A stretch of 64,000 nt of DNA, from assembly GCF_900243745.1 (NCBI RefSeq), contig NZ_LT984798.1, forward strand, positions 62,001-126,000, written 5' to 3'. Source of the DNA: Desulfovibrio sp. G11 (lineage in GTDB: Bacteria; Desulfobacterota; Desulfovibrionia; Desulfovibrionales; Desulfovibrionaceae). Within the stretch, counting starts at the first letter, position 1; the number at the start of each line of letters is the position of its first letter. The notes under the pieces were generated by a model that was not told where the DNA came from, made no database searches, and saw only the letters and a program-made list of their open reading frames with translations. Positions 61,512-64,000 of the stretch are shown here, in pieces. Position numbers and translations under genes: made by a program.

Positions 61512-62189
61512 CTATTGCGGCAGGGGCGCGCAGTTCTCGGGGGCAAGGGGAACATCGTGGGTGCGGGTGCCTTCAAGGCGTACTTTCATGCCGTTTTTCA
61601 GCTTGATGACGCCTTCCACCTTGCTGGCCGAAACCAGCCGCCCTTTAAAAGTATGACCTGAAGAATGGCGCGCCTGTATTTCGTTATTCTGGACGCTGCC
61701 CACAATGTGGTACACGTCTACCTTGCCGTTGTACAGACGCAAATGTACCACGCCGCGCACTTTGCCGTCGGCGGAAAAGCACAGGCCCACCTTATAGGTG
61801 GATGAATAGAGTGAACCTGTCCACAGTTCCCTCACTTCCACAGGGCCTTCAGCAAGCTCCGGCGGCAGGGCTTCGGGCGGCTCCTGAACGGAAGATTTAC
61901 GGCTGGCTTCTACACCTGGGGCTGCGCCGGCGGCCACAGGCTGCTGCACTTCCTGACCATGAGCCGCTGCCGGGATTCCGGGGCCGAGCAACACTGTGCA
62001 AACCAGCAGCGTACAAAGCCACAGGCCCGCCACAGGCCGTACCGCTGCGCCGGTTCCAGCAGGTGCACCCTCCACAACATTGCAGAGGGAAGACGTGTTG
62101 TCACCTGCCGCAACGGCGCGCCTGCGGCCCACAAGGCCCGCTTGAGGCAAGGGTACGCAGGGCGACCATATATTTCCACTATTCCACAT
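61512..62189 (-). CDS. Exported protein of unknown function
   Basis: A 225-residue protein. About residues 52-78 form a hydrophobic segment (VAGLWLCTLLVCTVLLGPG) ending in AAAHG, like a signal peptide or anchor preceded by a long cytoplasmic leader. An acidic/proline-rich spacer follows, then a beta-rich C-terminal domain of about 110 residues (WTGSLYSSTYKVGLCFSADG, GHTFKGRLVSASKVEGVIKL). I do not recognise the family. The ATG at 62189 has AGGA eight bases upstream; a GTG nearer the hydrophobic part is possible. It precedes the GT2-type gene by 70 bp. Confidence 0.6.
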   Translation of the reverse strand: MWNSGNIWSPCVPLPQAGLVGRRRAVAAGDNTSSLCNVVEGAPAGTGAAVRPVAGLWLCTLLVCTVLLGPGIPAAAHGQEVQQPVAAGAAPGVEASRKSSVQEPPEALPPELAEGPVEVRELWTGSLYSSTYKVGLCFSADGKVRGVVHLRLYNGKVDVYHIVGSVQNNEIQARHSSGHTFKGRLVSASKVEGVIKLKNGMKVRLEGTRTHDVPLAPENCAPLPQ

Positions 62190-62351
62190 AGGCAATTTCC
62201 TGGATTGGTGTGCTGCCGCGAGAATACGACCAGCTTCCCGGGCAGAACCCGGATTCCTTGCAACGAGTCGTTTTTCTGATGCTCGCCCACAAGGCAGACA
62301 GGGGGCACGCCGGAAAGCACGAGTTTTCGCGCAGGTCCTGGCCGCCGATGC

Positions 62352-63452
62352 CTAAGCCCTTAGATTCAGACGGCTGAAAACTTCCTCATGGGCGTCCACC
62401 ATGGCCGTAAATGAAAAGTCCCGCTCAGCCCGCTGCCTTCCGGCCAGACCCATGCTATCGCACAAAGCACTGTCATCAAGCAAACGGCAGCAGTGTCGGG
62501 CCATGCTTTCCGCATCTGCCGCAGGCGAAAGCAGACCGCTGATTTCCTGCTCCACAAGGCGGGGGATACCCCCGACGGCAGTAGCAGCTACAGGCAGGCC
62601 ACAGGCCATGGCCTCAAGGATGACATTGGGTTGCCCTTCCCGCACGGAAGACAAGGCAAAAATACGCGCCGCCGCATAATGCTCCCGCATATCAAGACCA
62701 CCTGGAACGAAATCTACATTGCTGCCCGCCGCATGCGCCGCAGCCCACTGCTTCAGCACAGCCTCTTCCGGCCCGTCACCCACAAGCCGCAGACGGGCTG
62801 CGGGATAGGTTTTCAATACCAGTTCAAAGGCCCGCAGAAGCGTTACATGATCCTTGTCTCCAGCCAGACGGGCCACACAGAGAATAATCGGCTCCCGCTG
62901 CGACGGGGCGGGATTTGACGGCGAAAAAAAGTTCGTATCCACACCATTGGGAATATAGCTGAGCCGTGCCTTCGGCACACCAAAATCAAGTAAAATATTT
63001 TGCAATGCCTCAGAGTTGCAGACCATATGATCCGTAAGCCGCCAGAGCCATTTTTCGTGTTGCCGGGCCGGACCGCCGCCGCCGCGGCAGGTGCCGACCA
63101 CCAGAGGGATTGCGCCCCTTCCGCTCCATAAACGTAAAAAACGGCCCCAGATGCGGCCCCAGATGTTTGGCAGGGCCGTGCAGGGCACAATAATGCCGGG
63201 CCTGAGCCTGTGCAGGGTTGTAGCCAGTTGCAGAAAAAAAACGGGCGACACGCGGCGTCCGCAGCCCAGATGATGCAATTCGATTCCAGCCTCGCGGGCA
63301 GCTGCGTCCAGGTCAGTGGGACCGGTCAGGGTAAGCATGACCGGAGTGAATTTTTGCCTGTCCAGACGGCGGGCCAGCTCCAGAGTCTGGCGCTGTGTGC
63401 CACCGTAGCAAAGATCCTCCATCAGAAAAAGAACACGCAAAGGTGTGGACAT
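62352..63452 (-). CDS. Family-4-type glycosyltransferase
   Basis: A 366-residue GT-B enzyme. The N-terminal half opens LRVLFLMEDLCYGGTQRQTLELA, with a glycine-rich donor or acceptor loop. The C-terminal half has ILCVARLAGDKDHVTLLRA, LRLVGDGPEE and the acidic EAMACGLPVAATAVGGIPR motif that marks GT4. It likely acts in surface glycan assembly; donor and acceptor are unknown. AAGGAG lies six bases before the ATG at 63452. Confidence 0.88.
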   Translation of the reverse strand: MSTPLRVLFLMEDLCYGGTQRQTLELARRLDRQKFTPVMLTLTGPTDLDAAAREAGIELHHLGCGRRVSPVFFLQLATTLHRLRPGIIVPCTALPNIWGRIWGRFLRLWSGRGAIPLVVGTCRGGGGPARQHEKWLWRLTDHMVCNSEALQNILLDFGVPKARLSYIPNGVDTNFFSPSNPAPSQREPIILCVARLAGDKDHVTLLRAFELVLKTYPAARLRLVGDGPEEAVLKQWAAAHAAGSNVDFVPGGLDMREHYAAARIFALSSVREGQPNVILEAMACGLPVAATAVGGIPRLVEQEISGLLSPAADAESMARHCCRLLDDSALCDSMGLAGRQRAERDFSFTAMVDAHEEVFSRLNLRA

Positions 63453-63900
63453 GATTCTCCTTATACCGGCGCTGTGTGGCGGGCAACCCCGCCTCGTCAC
63501 CACATTGCGCCCGGCAGGGAAACGGGCTGTGCCGCCCCCATGTACGGCTGGACAATCTTATGCATTCCAACGCCATTTGCAAGAGCACACCTTTCGGGAC
63601 GTCTCCGCAGAAAATTCCATCATGCGGACACGTCACTTCGCCGGACGCTCTCACGGCAGACCTGCTGCGCCGCATCTCGTGCCCCCTCCGGAACATCCCC
63701 TGTCCGGTAAAAAATACAATGCAGCCTTATTGCCTTCACAGCGGGAAAGCAGAGGCAAATTTTCCGCGCTCGCACAGCCCTGCCGATAAAAGCCGCACTG
63801 GGCTTGTCCCGCAATTCGCGACAATGCGCGGCAGGTCGCGCCGGGCAGATCGGCTTCGTCATACGTTGCCTTGCGCCGCGCTTGCGCTTACTATGGGGCG
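63453..63900. other. Divergent intergenic region
   Basis: About 450 bp between the GT4-type gene (minus) and the gene starting at 63901 (plus). I see no gene or strong repeat. It should contain promoters for both directions. Confidence 0.5.
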
Positions 63901-64000
63901 ATGACCAATACGCCAGCCACACAGCCTGATACCGGGCGTGACCTTTATGTCATTGTTAGCCTTGATGTGGAAGAAGAGGGCCTGTTTTCAGGCAGTTATG
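63901..64000 (+). CDS. Start of a possible polysaccharide-deacetylase-like protein (cut off)
   Basis: An ATG at 63901 opens a frame that runs off the window after 33 codons. The segment LYVIVSLDVEEEGLFSG resembles the start of polysaccharide deacetylase-type proteins, which carry an early (S/T)-x-D-V-E-E motif. The ribosome site (GGGG near the ATG) is weak. The identity is tentative because so little is visible. Its neighbourhood of glycosyltransferase genes fits a glycan role. Confidence 0.45.
   Translation, partial: MTNTPATQPDTGRDLYVIVSLDVEEEGLFSGSY

Overview
The window looks like the chromosome of a gut-type Desulfovibrio, closest in character to D. desulfuricans. The evidence is a CutC/CutD choline-degradation microcompartment locus, a bacterioferritin paired with a two-cysteine-spacing variant rubredoxin (C-x4-C), a PerR-like Fur protein, GC-rich coding sequence and many long antisense open frames. 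I infer the genus from gene content only.

Layout. 0-1 kb: cut-off IS481-type element. 1-7.3 kb, minus strand: tRNA-Leu, glpK, an IS4-type insertion sequence, a DUF2333 protein and an SLC13-type permease. 7.3-8 kb: a three-hairpin dispersed repeat carrying a 112-bp IS481-derived mini-element. 8-13.1 kb, minus: DUF4125 TPR protein, DUF4037 putative nucleotidyltransferase, a BmrR-like MerR regulator, a small protein and a DMT-type transporter. 14-30.6 kb, plus: a long colinear choline-utilisation operon. 30.8-39.7 kb: an insertion hot spot with four IS4-type and IS30-type copies. They disrupt a YetF/DUF421 gene, a GlsB-type gene, a PutAbiC-like gene and one IS30 copy; every break can be rebuilt exactly from the target duplications. 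A tRNA-Pro and a candidate small RNA lie in the same stretch. 39.7-49.7 kb, plus: a chemotaxis operon (cheB, HEAT-repeat protein, cheR, parA-like, cheW, cheY, cheA). 49.9-51.2 kb: rpmB and a rhomboid protease. 51.6-53.1 kb, minus: rubredoxin, bacterioferritin, PerR-like regulator. 54.2-63.5 kb, minus: glucokinase, HldE, an ABC ATPase fused to a glycosyltransferase, a MacB/FtsX-type permease, two more glycosyltransferases and an exported protein of unknown function. A new plus-strand gene begins at the right edge.

How the choline locus works. CutC, activated by CutD, should split choline into trimethylamine and acetaldehyde inside a protein shell built from hexamer, pseudohexamer and pentamer proteins. 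CutF (CoA-acylating aldehyde dehydrogenase), CutO (alcohol dehydrogenase) and PduL (phosphotransacylase) would turn acetaldehyde into acetyl-CoA, ethanol and acetyl-phosphate. The RnfC/PduS-like and PduT-like proteins probably pass electrons across the shell. Counting from the first shell gene as A, the order puts the two lyase genes at C and D, the aldehyde dehydrogenases at B and F, and the alcohol dehydrogenase at O, matching the published cut letters. The CutB copy lacks the catalytic cysteine.

Regulation. A 23-bp dyad lies inside an over-long -35/-10 spacer in front of the operon, and a similar long-spacer promoter faces the transporter. Both fit control by the MerR-type protein encoded next door.
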